A DNA stretch of 64,000 nucleotides from Gonocerus acuteangulatus (GCA_946811695.1 OX328125.1:40082836-40146835); one strand, 5' to 3'. Positions 11,384 to 22,251 are shown, numbered from the stretch's first letter. Translations and numbers: made by a program. The notes: generated by a model from the sequence alone, not told the origin.

Positions 11384-11650
11384 TTAGTTATTAAAAAAAT
11401 AAAATAATTTGAATAATAGTGAGGCTACCACATAAACGTATTTACAATAGATAAAGTAGTCCCCCTTGTGACTGTAATATCTAACAAATGCATTCATAAC
11501 TGCAAGGAAAATAATTAAAATAAGGAAGTAACTCATATTTACAAACATATTTAATTTCAATCTTTCAAACACACGGCCAATTGCATTTAAGATGTAGGCT
11601 GGATGAAGGGAGAAGCCTTCTTCTTGGATGTCTAAATCATCCAACAGGGC
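11384..11650 (-). other. Possible terminal exon of an unrecognised membrane protein
   Basis: A ttatttcag acceptor precedes an open frame reading ALLDDLDIQEEGFSLHPAYI, then LNAIGRVFERLKLN and a hydrophobic segment (FVNMSYFLILIIFLAVMNAF), ending in TAA at 11384. The amphipathic helix followed by a single membrane span looks like a tail-anchored or C-terminal membrane segment. I do not recognise the family. An internal gtaaat...ttgcag pair could remove the hydrophobic part. No upstream minus-strand exon is evident between 11700 and 14700, so it could be a repeat-borne piece. Confidence 0.35.
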
Positions 11651-12339
11651 CCTGAAATAATTATGGAAATTAAAATTAAAAATATGAATTATACATTACA
11701 TTAATTCACCAAATATAAGTGCACAATTTTTTTTTTTTTTTTCTAGAAATATGACCATTATGAAATAGTACGTACAATAATTTTTTTTTTTCTTTTTTTT
11801 TGTATCGAGTGGCAAAGTAAACACTCTGAATAGTAAAGCCTATCACATTTTTATTTTCATTAGAATCAGTTAATAATTCTTGAAATTTGTAGTTCAGAAA
11901 GCAAATTAAGTTACTCTTAAAAAAGGATAGAGAGGTGATGTCTCGGAGATAAAAGATGATTATCAAGTGAAAAATTTAATGTAAAAGGGATTTTAATAAG
12001 TACAAATTAATTGAATCTATTTAATGCTGATTTCATGGCAAGTATTACATAATATTATAAATACTATAAAGAATTCATTGTCTGAGGTCACAAAAAGCTG
12101 ATAAAAAACTGTGTAGGGAGTGAGAAGACAGAAGTCCAGCTTCGTTCTCATCCTTACTCCGTGCTGCTTACTGGGTGAAAAGTGACAGCGGTAGACTACC
12201 TGAATAACCTGGGGGGATAACCGATCGAGTGATAATTGATCAGGTATCAACCACCGAGTTTGAAAATTATTAAAATACTAATATCATTATTATGAAATAG
12301 TAGAAGAGTGAAAATTTAGAGTTGTGTGTATTTTTTAAT

Positions 12340-12542
12340 GCCGGGTCATAAAAAATTAAAAAAAAAAAAGTTTGGGGTGGACTACCCTTTTCACTTAGGG
12401 GTATGAAAAATAGTTTACATCCTATTCTCAGACCTAATATACACCCTGAATATACGCAAACAATTTCATAAAAATGGTTCAAGCTGTTTCGGAGGAGTTT
12501 TGTTACTAACACTGTGACACGAAAATTTTATATATTATTAGA
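12340..12542 (+). mobile_element. 3' end of an RTE-type LINE
   Basis: The stretch reads AATTTCATAAAAATGGTTCA, AGCTGTTTCGGAGGAGTTTT, then tgtgacacgaaaattttatatatta. This is the recurring 3' UTR end of RTE-group LINEs in arthropods. The coding part is absent. Confidence 0.65.
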
Positions 12543-12650
12543 TTATGACTCTATAATTGTCACTGCGTAGTTGGTAAAAATGTGGTGAGTGAGGGATATT
12601 TGTACATGAAATTCAGCAATAAGCTTTCCTGATCAAAATTTGAATTTTGT

Positions 12651-12888
12651 TCAGGTAGAACTAAAATTAAAGGAGAGATTTGATAGAAGTTGCACAATTA
12701 CCGGAACTCAGAAATTGCACACTTTTATTCCTTTAAGTAAGAACAAAATTGAGACCCAACTTTACTCAAACTGCAGTAAAAGTGAAGTTGAACTGGTAAC
12801 TTATTTAGACACAGATCCAGTTGCCTTCAATGAAATAACACGTTGTGATTTTATTGTCTGTGAATATAATGCCCTTGCCATCCCATAA
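12651..12888 (+). pseudogene. Fragment of a repeat-associated insect protein, last-exon-like
   Basis: Behind a ttttgttcag acceptor-like site the frame reads VELKLKERFDRSCTITGTQK, LHTFIPLSKNKIETQLYS and ends ALAIP-TAA. GTQKLHxFIPLS is a phrase I associate with uncharacterised, often multi-copy insect proteins near transposons; this is recollection, not a search. No upstream exons are visible, so it is probably a dead fragment. Confidence 0.4.
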
Positions 12889-13519
12889 TGAAACTACCAG
12901 CATTTGTAGTCAGAGAATTGAAGATTAAAATATATTTTTTATAAGTAAATAAACTTTTATAAGTAAAGTTTTTCAAAAACTGTTATGTACAAATTTTCTA
13001 AATTAAAAAAAAAAATGCATGATTTGCACATGTATATTAAATTAAAGCTCAGGAAATTTCCTAAAAAATGAAACTACTTTTACTGTCCTGTCATTAATAA
13101 AACTCAACCTATGAATAAATTTAAATTTGCCCGCCAGCCCAAAAACGCTGTATTTGTATGATTTTGAAAATGAATGATAAAAAGTCCGTCATGCAGGAGC
13201 TGCAAAACTAAGCACTTTCCTCAGAATTTGGGTAGTGTAGACTGCTTTCCAGAACAATTTGCTTAAAATATCCAACATAAAGAAAAAAAAACATGAATAG
13301 TTCTCTTTTAATTTTGTAATGAGTAACTGATCAATTATTAATTTACTTCCAGAGTTATGTTTACACATGGTACCTACTACACTACGCAATAAATACAAAA
13401 AACCTCATATTATCGTATTTTGATCTAACGCAGGAACAGGATACAGTCACTCTAGTGGTAGAAAGCGCTCCTTGCGGCGGCTTTGTGAACCTACGTCTGG
13501 CGGGCTTTTCTATTGAAAT

Positions 13520-14230
13520 ATATTACAAATTAAACCCCCGCTTTACGATTGACCGATTCAGCTCATTTTTACAACACTTCTTTCTCATGAGTCACCCACG
13601 ACGTATACCGTGTTTCGTTACAATACAGCAGAAATTACGACCGGTATGAGTATATTAGGAATTTGGGTCCGGAGTAAACCCCCCCCCCTTCTAATGAACC
13701 GATTTAGTTTATTTTTACAACACATATTTACCTTAGATTACCACTACGAATACCGAGTTTCGTCGAAATATACCAAAAATCACGGCTGGTAGTGGCGAAT
13801 TGGTATTGTGGGTCCGGAGTAAACCCCCCCCCCTCCTAATGAACCGATTTAGTTTATTTTTACAACACATATTTACCTGTGGATTACCACTACGAATACC
13901 GAGTTTTGTCGAAATATACCAAAAATCACGGCTGGTAGTGGCGAATTGGTATTGTGGGTCCGGAGTAAACCCCCCCTTCTAATGAACCGATTTAGTTCAT
14001 TTTTATATCTCCCTTTTCTCTCTATATTACCACTACGAATACCAAGTTTCGTTGAAATACAACAAATATTACGGCAGACATAGTCAAATTAAATTTGGGT
14101 TCGGGGTAACCCCCCCCCCTTCCAGTGGACCGACTTTGGTGGTTAACGAACTCGTTCAATCGTTTGCTAATTGAATGCTATATACCAAGTTTCGTGACGA
14201 AAAAACAAAAACTCTGACCGCTATCGTGTT
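13520..14230. repeat. Tandem array of about 145-bp units, five diverged copies
   Basis: The marker gggtccggagtaaac (gggttcggggtaacc in the last unit) recurs at 13665, 13810, 13956 and 14098, giving periods of 145, 146 and 142 bp. An older unit precedes them. Each unit holds a C-run, then gaaccgatttagttt, tacaacacatatttac and cgaataccgagtttcgt. The array ends in (CA), (TA) at 14243-14288 and (GA) at 14288-14304. Confidence 0.88.
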
Positions 14231-14235
14231 AACAG

Positions 14236-14304
<69 letters not shown>

Positions 14305-14735
14305 AATTTTAACGGGGGTCATTTTCGGTGTCTACTAGGTAGGATCGATAAAGATTTGAAGAAATTTTTCAAAAATTCCGTCATGAGTCCAACCTCAATA
14401 GCTACTTTCCTTCGGAGGAAAGTGCTAAAAAACAGGAGGAGATAACAAATTTTAAAAAATTGTTGTCGGTTATAGTTTGTTAGAGTAACCGGCATAAGAA
14501 ATGTCCAAATCCAAAAAGGTCAGGTTGTGACCTTGATTGATTTGACATGGAATGACCCCCTATCATATATTAATGCATATTAAAATTCATGAAAATTTGA
14601 GACATCAAATCTGAATCAGTGTGCTGATTTGACATGGAATGGCCCTGACAATTAAATTGATGAGAGAGGTAAAGGCTCTGAAAACAAAATGTGAATAAGA
14701 AAGAGATCGAATATTTCATAAAGTCCTCACTTACT
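14305..14735. other. Repeat-like intergenic DNA, no gene seen
   Basis: A 14-bp phrase tgatttgacatgga occurs twice (near 14540 and 14625), suggesting an old repeat. No coding exon is visible before the stop codon of the REXO4-like gene. Confidence 0.55.
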
Positions 14736-14739
14736 GATG

Positions 14740-15627
14740 CTAGATGGAATCAGGATCCATTTTCTTCACATTCTTGTTTTCAATGCCACAGCTGTCAATC
14801 CTTCTTCTATACTTGTTACCTTTCCCAGATTCCCAGTGTTTCCGATACATGTTGTAAAGTTGCATAGCAGCCTGAGCATCCTGGACAGAACTATGTTCAC
14901 CATCTTGAATGGCTGTTTGTAAATATTCGAGGGCCAAACTTTTCAAGGAGGGAGTTCTCTTATTTTTCTTACAGAAAAACTTAGCTGTATCACGAATCGC
15001 ATACTTAGGGTGAGTTAAAAATAAGACATCAAGGTCATTTTTAACAGCGTGACCAACCAGTATCCTATTTTTTAATATTTCAGCAACTTCTTTTTGCACA
15101 GATTCAAACTCTTCAGCATTCTGGATGTCTTCTTGTCTTATTCCACTTACAGCAGTTCTGTAGTCAGTCACTTTTTCTCGAGGTTTGACATACTTGTCAT
15201 ATATACAGTCTCCAAAATTATTAACAAGTGACACTCTAGCAAGCATGTTATCCATGCCTTTTTCCCCTATGCCGACCATTTCACAATCTATTCCAACAAC
15301 TTTTGTGATTTTATTTGATTTTTCACTATCTTTATTGTCAAACAAAATTTTGTTATTATTATTGTTAGGATTGTTATTTACCTTTAGACTCATACCTTGA
15401 CTTTCAAGAAACCTTTTCCAATTATCAATACCAGAACAATGTCTGTGTTTAATACTGGAGATGTTCACTGTGGCATCTCTGAATTCTTTTGATAATTTTG
15501 ATTTCTGGCTAGATAGTGTTTTGTTACTTTTGCTCTTCGATTTTTTGACACTTTTTGACTTAACTTTTGAAATGGCACCTGTTGAGTTCCTATCCAGGAC
15601 ACATTTAGCTTCCACTTGAGACTTCAT
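14740..15627 (-). CDS. REXO4: REXO4-like DEDDh 3'-5' exonuclease
   Basis: A single-exon gene of 295 residues. The N-terminal 110 residues are basic and low-complexity (KSKSVKKSKSKSNK, and an N-run at 84-92), typical of a nucleolar localisation tail. The exonuclease domain spans about 108-262: Exo I GIDCEMVG gives D114 and E116, Exo II LVGHAVKNDLDVL gives D198, and Exo III EHSSVQDAQAAM gives H245 and D250. All five DEDDh catalytic residues are therefore present. REXO4 (yeast Rex4) acts in rRNA processing. Human REXO4 is about 420 residues, so the low-complexity N-terminus is shorter here. The ATG at 15627 is the first in frame. No other gene overlaps it; the Penelope palindrome lies 1.6 kb upstream. 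Confidence 0.95.
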   Translation of the reverse strand: MKSQVEAKCVLDRNSTGAISKVKSKSVKKSKSKSNKTLSSQKSKLSKEFRDATVNISSIKHRHCSGIDNWKRFLESQGMSLKVNNNPNNNNNKILFDNKDSEKSNKITKVVGIDCEMVGIGEKGMDNMLARVSLVNNFGDCIYDKYVKPREKVTDYRTAVSGIRQEDIQNAEEFESVQKEVAEILKNRILVGHAVKNDLDVLFLTHPKYAIRDTAKFFCKKNKRTPSLKSLALEYLQTAIQDGEHSSVQDAQAAMQLYNMYRKHWESGKGNKYRRRIDSCGIENKNVKKMDPDSI

Positions 15628-16489
15628 TAATATACAATAATCATGAATTTAAAAAAGTAAATACCCACTAAACCACTGGAACTTTGAAGTAGAAACAACA
15701 AAGAAAATTAAAACATCTTCCGATCAAGACATAACCTCCCGCTGTACGGCGCCCTCGTGAGTGAAACTCTAAACAGTTCAAGGAGGTTAGACCATAGAAC
15801 TAATGAATGATATAAATAAATAAAGGCATTAAATTCCATATGTTTACAAATTACGTCAATTAAATTCATTTCGAACTTATATACAATAAATATTGGAGAA
15901 TGCAATTAGGTTTTGATATATTACATATAGCAGAATCTTGCTTGATAAGGGCTTCAATAAAAAATAACCACTCCCCATAAGACCTAAGAAAGCTTAAGGA
16001 CTGGATTCAGTCCTCCAATAAAAGTTATACGTAGCCTTCAACACCTTTCGTTAACTCGGACAAACCCGTGAGATGTTCATTTTGTGACAGAAAGGAAGAC
16101 GAAAACGTTATGCTCTGAGTGTTGAAAGGCGATGTGCCACCATTACCGATCACTAAAATGTGTTGAATGCTAACGAGTCTCAATAGGACAGAAAATTGTA
16201 TTTTCATAAAGTTCCTATTTTTTATGGCTTTTGATCTATTCTAGTTTTTTGTTCTTGAAAAAAAATGTCAGTTTAGTATTTTTTTTAGGATAATTATTTG
16301 GTGTGTGAACAATATTGATTTTTAGAATTTCCTAGCTATTTTGTGAATTTTACTAAAAATTGTACAGAATTACTACTGTTTGAATTTATTTCTTACTCCT
16401 TTTTTGTAGGTTGTTCTTGTATAAAAAAGGAAAAGAAAAAATTGAAATTTAATTTTTTTTAACTTGTTCAAAGTATGGGGTAACATTTA
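15628..16489. other. Upstream region of the REXO4-like gene, no further gene
   Basis: No exon or recognisable element is visible. It should contain the REXO4 promoter on the minus strand, but I see no clear TATA box or initiator. Confidence 0.5.
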
Positions 16490-16935
16490 CCCTACAGTAG
16501 CAACCAGGGTTAAATCTAATCGTAACCAAAATTTAAACACCTTTGTTTATATGACTTTCAAACGTGAAGAAAATATTTTACCTGAATCCCATTATTTAAA
16601 GTGCCCAAACTTTAGTTTAACTTTATTCTAAAACTATTTTTCCACTTTTCTCAAAAACAGTTAAAGCTATCGAATTAAAAATGGGTTCATTCGTTTTCCT
16701 AGGCCAAACGCCTGTAAAACGAGTACTTGCAAGCATATGATGTGGGCGTAACGATTTTTTTCGAGCGAATTTCGCTGCATAAACCATGTTCAGGTGGACG
16801 GATAATTCTGGTTAACAAACCTGACCTTTCAAATTAGACGAACGATTTTTGTCATGAGGTCAACCTTATAAGCAGGGCTCCTACAAATGGAGGGAGGGAG
16901 GAACCGCGCTAAAAGTGCACTTGACGGGTTTCTGA
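16490..16935 (-). repeat. Dispersed repeat family A, truncated copy
   Basis: It shares ordered phrases with the copies at 22030-23240 and 56450-57420, such as aaaacgagtacttgcaagca, gacctttcaaattagacgaa and the flanking gaggtcaacct...gagggagggaggaacc. The orientation is opposite to the 22 kb copy. Confidence 0.85.
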
Positions 16936-17299
16936 AATAAACGATTCAATTAAGCTTCTTTCATGGATTGAGAACTTTGTGTTCAGCACTCTTTTTAATT
17001 CTCGATCTAAAGGAATATTTGAATAATCAGTCGTCTTGTGCTGCACTCTCCTTGCTATACTTCTCTTCTGTCTATAGCTCCATTACCAAAGTTTCTCAGC
17101 CCTCTTTTAATCTCTCATACTTTCAAAGTTGAGACCAGTGGAATGTAACATACTTGAGGAAGATCGCTTCTGAGAAAAATTAAATCTACCTATCAATAGT
17201 AAACATGATGATTAGATAGTTAGCCGTCGAGGTGATAAGTACAGATGGAATGGTTGGGATTCGGCTAAATAAACCTCAATATGATTTTGTTTTAAAAAA

Positions 17300-17352
17300 A
17301 TCTATATTTCGGACGTTTCGGCTACTCATTGGTAGCCTTCGTCAGCTAAAAT
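17300..17352 (-). ncRNA. Hammerhead-like motif, left arm of Penelope-like element
   Basis: Read on the minus strand it has CTGACGA, stem II GGCTAC-CAATGA-GTAGCC (six pairs), GAAA, then CGTC with a GTC cleavage triplet. One extra A lies before stem II. Stem I is weak (TTTAG against CGAAA with one mismatch). It lies 3' of the endonuclease frame in the sense direction. Confidence 0.6.
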
Positions 17353-17853
17353 GACAAAAAAAGAAATTAATACAGAAACAAACAAGAAAAATTTATAATT
17401 GTGATAGGCAACAGAACTATAGATACAGTTTAACTTATAACAGAATATAACGTCTTAAAATTCTTAGAATGAGTAGAATGAAAAAGAAAATAGGTACAGT
17501 AATTGATTTTAATAGTAATTAGTAACATTAATTGATTTTACAAAGAAATAAGAGAACTATATACCAATGACAAATATAGTAGCTAATTGTAACATTAATT
17601 AATTTTACAAAGAGATAAGATACTACATACCAATGGAAATGCCGAGCGGCAGAGGAAGACCAAGGTTGGCAATTAAGTAACCATTGTGAAAGTGTCTAAG
17701 GAAAAAAAGGAATCTGCAAGGGGTATATGTAACTGGAAACAGCAAGAGGTGGGGGAAACGGGCGGTAGGATCAAACAGATGTTTATGACATTTTATGACA
17801 GGAAAGGAGAAAAAGGTGTTAATGGAAGGATACCCAAGGGGCAAGGTAAAAAT

Positions 17854-18540
17854 CTAGGTAGGTGGTCGGGCGAGTATTTGGAAAATATTAGCGTACATAG
17901 GAGAAATGCCTTGTTGGTCAGTTTTGTAATTTATATTGTTTTTGTTTAAGTTTATGTGTACACATTCCGAGATCTGTAGTCTTTTTTTGTTACGTTGTGT
18001 AGAAAGAATTTTCGTGTCGTCGAAGTTAAAAGTGTGTTTTTGTGTAATGGCGTGTTTTGCAAGTGCAGATTTAGCTATTTCTTTATTAGTGATGGTTCGT
18101 TTATGTTGTGTAAGACGTGAGTGAATGTCATTTATGGTTTCTCCTATGTATACACCATTACAGGAAGGGGTTTGGCAAGGGACTTGGTAAACACATCGGG
18201 TGGTATGTTCAAAAGGGATGGGATCTTTGAGTTTGGTGTAGAGGGTTTTGAGTTTGTTGGTAGTTTTCAAACCAAAGTTTAGGGAAGGGTAGGATTTTTA
18301 ATTGTCTTTGTAAGTTTATCAGTCAGTCCAGGTGTAAATGGTAGAGATCGGAACATTTGGGAACTGGGAGTTAGGGAAGAATTGGGAGAGATAGTGCTGG
18401 AAGGTTGGGATTTTACTTTTTTAACAAGGGATTGTATGAGGAGCTGTCTGTCCTGTTCTATTTCGACTGTAAATTGAAGCCTAGGGTAAAAAGAATTGAA
18501 ACAGGTAAGTATGTCTGTTAGTCTGTTTGGGTTAATCATC
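17854..18540 (-). pseudogene. Penelope-like RT/GIY-YIG frame, left arm, broken
   Basis: The minus-strand frame starts at LMINPNRLTDI just after the RT catalytic motif and reaches EQDRQL. It then jumps over 80 residues because of the in-frame 240-bp deletion. Near 18298 it shifts frame because the run of A in AATTAAAAA is one shorter than in the right arm. The GIY-YIG part is open again from 18270 to the stop at 17854 (138 residues). It differs from the right arm by few substitutions, for example KEIAKS for KEIDKS and TQRNKK for TQRSKK. Confidence 0.9.
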
Positions 18541-19491
18541 AAATACGTAGACGATCTTTTGCTGATGATTAACCCAAACAGACTAACAGACATACTTACC
18601 TGTTTCAATTCTTTTTACCCTAGGCTTCAATTTACAGTCGAAATAGAACAGGACAGACAGCTCCCATACTTGGACATCTTACTAATTAGACAGACTGACG
18701 GTACTATTATTACTGACTGGTACACAAAACCCACATACTCGGGACGGTTACTTAATTTTCATTCATCCCATCCTTACCACCTCAAGATTAATGTAGCCAG
18801 AAATCTCCTTCGCCGAGTCCTCTCCCTATCCCATGCTTCCTTCCACAATAAAAATATTAATATCGCCTCAGATATATTGGCACGCAACCAATTTCCCCCC
18901 AACCTCATACAATCCCTTGTTAAAAAAGTAAAATCCCAACCTTCCAGCACTATCTCTCCCAATTCTTCCCTAACTCCCAGTTCCCAAATGTTCCGATCTC
19001 TACCATTTACACCTGGACTGACTGATAAACTTACAAAGACAATTAAAAAATCCTACCCTTCCCTAAACTTTGGTTTGAAAACTACCAACAAACTCAAAAC
19101 CCTCTACACCAAACTCAAAGATCCCATCCCTTTTGAACATACCACCCGATGTGTTTACCAAGTCCCTTGCCAAACCCCTTCCTGTAATGGTGTATACATA
19201 GGAGAAACCATAAATGACATTCACTCACGTCTTACACAACATAAACGAACCATCACTAATAAAGAAATAGATAAATCTGCACTTGCAAAACACGCCATTA
19301 CACAAAAACACACTTTTAACTTCGACGACACGAAAATTCTTTCTACACAACGTAGCAAAAAAAGACTACAGATCTCGGAATGTGTACACATAAACTTAAA
19401 CAAAAACAATATAAATTACAAAACTGACCAACAAGGCATTTCTCCTATGTACGCTAATATTTTCCAAATACTCGCCCGACCACCTACCTAG
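18541..19491 (+). CDS. Penelope-like element ORF, 5'-truncated RT plus GIY-YIG endonuclease, right arm
   Basis: The frame enters at KYVDDLLLMINPN, so RT motif C (YVDD, 18544-18555) is at the very 5' edge and all upstream RT motifs are missing. The RT thumb-like region follows. The GIY-YIG domain comes next: CVYQVPCQTPSCNGVYIGET (cysteine-rich linker with GVY and YIG fused, as in Penelope elements), then the conserved R of SRLTQH and the E of QISECVHIN. It ends ILARPPT-TAG at 19491. An ATG at 18496 in frame belongs to the inverted left arm and is not a true start. Confidence 0.93.
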   Translation, partial: KYVDDLLLMINPNRLTDILTCFNSFYPRLQFTVEIEQDRQLPYLDILLIRQTDGTIITDWYTKPTYSGRLLNFHSSHPYHLKINVARNLLRRVLSLSHASFHNKNINIASDILARNQFPPNLIQSLVKKVKSQPSSTISPNSSLTPSSQMFRSLPFTPGLTDKLTKTIKKSYPSLNFGLKTTNKLKTLYTKLKDPIPFEHTTRCVYQVPCQTPSCNGVYIGETINDIHSRLTQHKRTITNKEIDKSALAKHAITQKHTFNFDDTKILSTQRSKKRLQISECVHINLNKNNINYKTDQQGISPMYANIFQILARPPT

Positions 19492-19993
19492 ATTTTTACC
19501 TTGCCCCTTGGGTATCCTTCCATTAACACCTTTTTCTCCTTTCCTGTCATAAAATGTCATAAACATCTGTTTGATCCTACCGCCCGTTTCCCCCACCTCT
19601 TGCTGTTTCCAGTTACATATACCCCTTGCAGATTCCTTTTTTTCCTTAGACACTTTCACAATGGTTACTTAATTGCCAACCTTGGTCTTCCTCTGCCGCT
19701 CGGCATTTCCATTGGTATGTAGTATCTTATTTCTTTGTAAAATTAATTAATGTTACTATTAGCTACTATATTTGTCATTGGTATATAGTTCTCTTATTTC
19801 TTTGTAAAATCAATTAATGTTACTAATTACTATTAAAATCAATTACTGTACCTATTTTCTTTTTCATTCTACTCATTCTAAGAATTTTAAGACGTTATGT
19901 TCTGTTATAAGTTAAACTGTATCTATAGTTCTGTTGCCTATCACAATTATAAATTTTTCTTGTTTGTTTCTGTATTAATTTCTTTTTTTGTCA

Positions 19994-20046
19994 TTTTAGC
20001 TGACGAAGGCTACCAATGAGTAGCCGAAACGTCCGAAATATAGATT
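19994..20046 (+). ncRNA. Hammerhead-like motif, right arm of Penelope-like element
   Basis: CTGACGA at 20000-20006, stem II GGCTAC/GTAGCC, GAAAC at 20026-20030 and a GTC triplet at 20031-20033. It is identical in core to the left-arm copy. ACGT across stem III is self-complementary, which would allow dimeric folding. It lies about 500 bp 3' of the endonuclease stop codon. Confidence 0.6.
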
Positions 20047-20267
20047 TTTTTAAAACAAAATCATATTGAGGTTTATTTAGCCGAATCCCAACCATTCCAT
20101 CTGTACTTATCAATAGTAAAGTTTTGGATATTGCTCATTGGAATATTGACGAGTGAACCGTTAGCGAATGATAAAATTCTACACATCAGTGTTCAAATTA
20201 AAACCTTTATCTTCCCTCTACATATATCATATATATATATTGTTATTATTTAAAGACGAGCGAAGTC

Positions 20268-21513
20268 ATGTGTGAAACCGATCCTTTCTTTGTACCAACA
20301 AGGTCTTCCAAAGCCAAGAAATATTCTCATCAGGTGGTGATACATGAATCTCAAAGAAAGAATAAATCTATTCGTCAACAAAAAATATCCCCTAAGCAAC
20401 AAAGTTCATCCAATTCAGATGTAGAAGAAATTTCAATGAAGAAGGCACGTTTTGAAGTTTACAAATTTGCTCAGTTGGCACTTTCAGCTCCAGACAAGCA
20501 AAAGTCTAAAGTTGAATTGGCTATTAAACTGGGAGCGAAACCCCCTAAGAATAAGTACGTCAATTATAAACAGCTCAAAGAAAATAAAAAGAAGGAAATA
20601 GAAGATGCAAAATTAAAAAATGAACTGTTTAATATACCAATACATACTAGAATATCAGCGCACAAATCAAAGTTAAACAAAGGCACATTAAGAAGAAAAA
20701 GGAAAATTGGAAGTGGAATTTTGAATGTCTATGGAAATGTAAGTGTAATTTGTAATTTGGTCCAATAAAATGGTTAGTGTCAGAGAAGAGAAATATTTTT
20801 GGAATAATTAATAGTCTTTAGTATTTCTGAAGTTTTCATTATATTCTGTAATTGGAGCAAATGATTCAAACAACAACCACATTTTCACTGCATTCCCGAT
20901 TTGCTTACGTGTAAAATAAATGTAAGCCCAATTAGCCATTGAGTAAGAAAGATGATTTTTATTTTATTATTTTTTATAAAGCTATTATAGGTCACTCAAT
21001 TATTGTCAATCTCAATTATACTCCATCCATCTAATAAGCCACCATGGCAATGCTCCTGACTAAACCTGAAAACTCACTTTTAATCTCCCTTGTACAACTT
21101 TTGATTTTACCTCTTCCCCTTCTAGCTGGTGTTCCCTGTTAAGGATTGAGCGCCTTTGTAAGAAAATAAAATCCTTGTCATTTGCCACTTACGTTATAGA
21201 TTTGAAGAAATAAAAATAGTTTTGCGGTCCCTTAATGGTAGTGAGTTGGAGCAGAAATAACATTTATTTAATGAAAAATGACAATGATTTTGTAATGTAT
21301 ATGTGTAGAATTAGTTTAACATTTATTGGAGTGGTTAGTATTATTTATTCTTTTCTCATGGTACTAGAAGGCAAATTTATTTATTTGCAAATATATTTGA
21401 TATAGCCATCTCTGCGTATTAAAGTTTATTTTATTTTATGCTCCTTATTTGTTGTATTATAATTTTATGAATGTTTTCAGGTGCGAAAGGCCCCCAAAAC
21501 CGACAAGAAATAG
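20268..21513 (+). CDS. C1orf131: C1orf131-like ribosome-biogenesis protein (FSAF1 family), two exons
   Basis: Exon 1 is 20268-20738 (donor gtaagt) and exon 2 is 21481-21513 (acceptor ttttcag), joined in phase 0. The product is 167 residues and ends YGN-VRKAPKTDKK. The diagnostic block is ELAIKLGAKPPKNKYVNYK (about residues 85-103), which matches the conserved core of human C1orf131, a component linked to the small-subunit processome. The N-terminus is short and basic (SSKAKKYSHQ, RKNKSIRQQK), and an acidic patch DVEEIS precedes the conserved region. An AATAAA at 21734-21739 is the likely poly(A) signal. The start codon lies only 148 bp from the Penelope palindrome, so the promoter must overlap or abut it. 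Family assignment rests on the conserved core. Confidence 0.85.
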
Positions 21514-21949
21514 TTCCTGGGGTTTTAAAATATTTAAGGAAAAATTGTGAACCCATGGGTTATATCTGTTACTGGATTTTGCAAAATTCATTTTGGAGGC
21601 AAGAAGGTCATAAATTTTACTGTGAAGTTCTTGGAATTAAATGTGGACTCCTATGTCTTGAGGTACTGGACAAAAGTTTAATATATTTGTTGTATTAATT
21701 AGCATTTAGTGTATATTTTTATATGCATTTGTAAATAAAAGTTTTCACTACTTGATTATTTTATTTTTTCTATGAATGAAACAGTTATAGGCCTACATTT
21801 ATGGATAGGATTTGTCTGACATATAGTACATTAGATTTATACTTGCCATAATCCAAAAATACACTTTCAATTTTAAACTACAGAAATTACGTGATAACCA
21901 AACAAATATAAATCAAGTAAAACAACAACAAAAGGGGAGAGTGGTGTTA

Positions 21950-21999
<50 letters not shown>

Positions 22000-22029
22000 G
22001 ACAAATAAGTTTTCTCAAGATTTCATTTT
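21514..22029. other. 3' flank of the C1orf131-like gene and T45 tract
   Basis: It contains the 3' UTR, the AATAAA at 21734-21739 and a T45 homopolymer at about 21952-21996. No other feature is visible. Confidence 0.75.
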
Positions 22030-22176
22030 AGAGCGGTTCGTCCCTCGCTTCATAGGGAGGAACCCCGCTTATAAGGTTGACCTCATGAAACAATCCGGAA
22101 GTGCCGACTAGAAAATTTTACGTTTCAGAACCCCTAGAGAACGAAAATAACGGTGGTTCAAATTTGTATATGTATG

Positions 22177-22251
<75 letters not shown>

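Larger units (their letters stand above)
17191..20120. mobile_element. Penelope-like retroelement in giant inverted (palindromic) arrangement
   Basis: The left arm (17233-18540) and right arm (18564-20112) are near-identical inverted copies around a 23-bp centre. Each arm encodes the end of a reverse transcriptase and a GIY-YIG endonuclease pointing outward. The left arm differs by a 240-bp internal deletion (right-arm 18665-18904, CTC microhomology at both sides) and a 1-bp deletion near 18298. The direct repeat tatcaatagtaaa (17191-17203 and 20108-20120) is a probable target duplication. A 29-bp segment separates it from the left arm. Penelope elements are known for inverted partial copies and variable target duplications. 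Confidence 0.9.

Noticed and set aside
18496..18540. ATG-initiated start for the right-arm Penelope ORF
   Set aside because: The first 15 codons come from the inverted left arm read backwards; the element's own coding begins at the YVDD motif at the palindrome centre.
17686..19722. Several 60-90 codon frames antisense to the Penelope ORFs and mirrored in both arms
   Set aside because: They are shadows of the palindrome and lack any protein-like family features.
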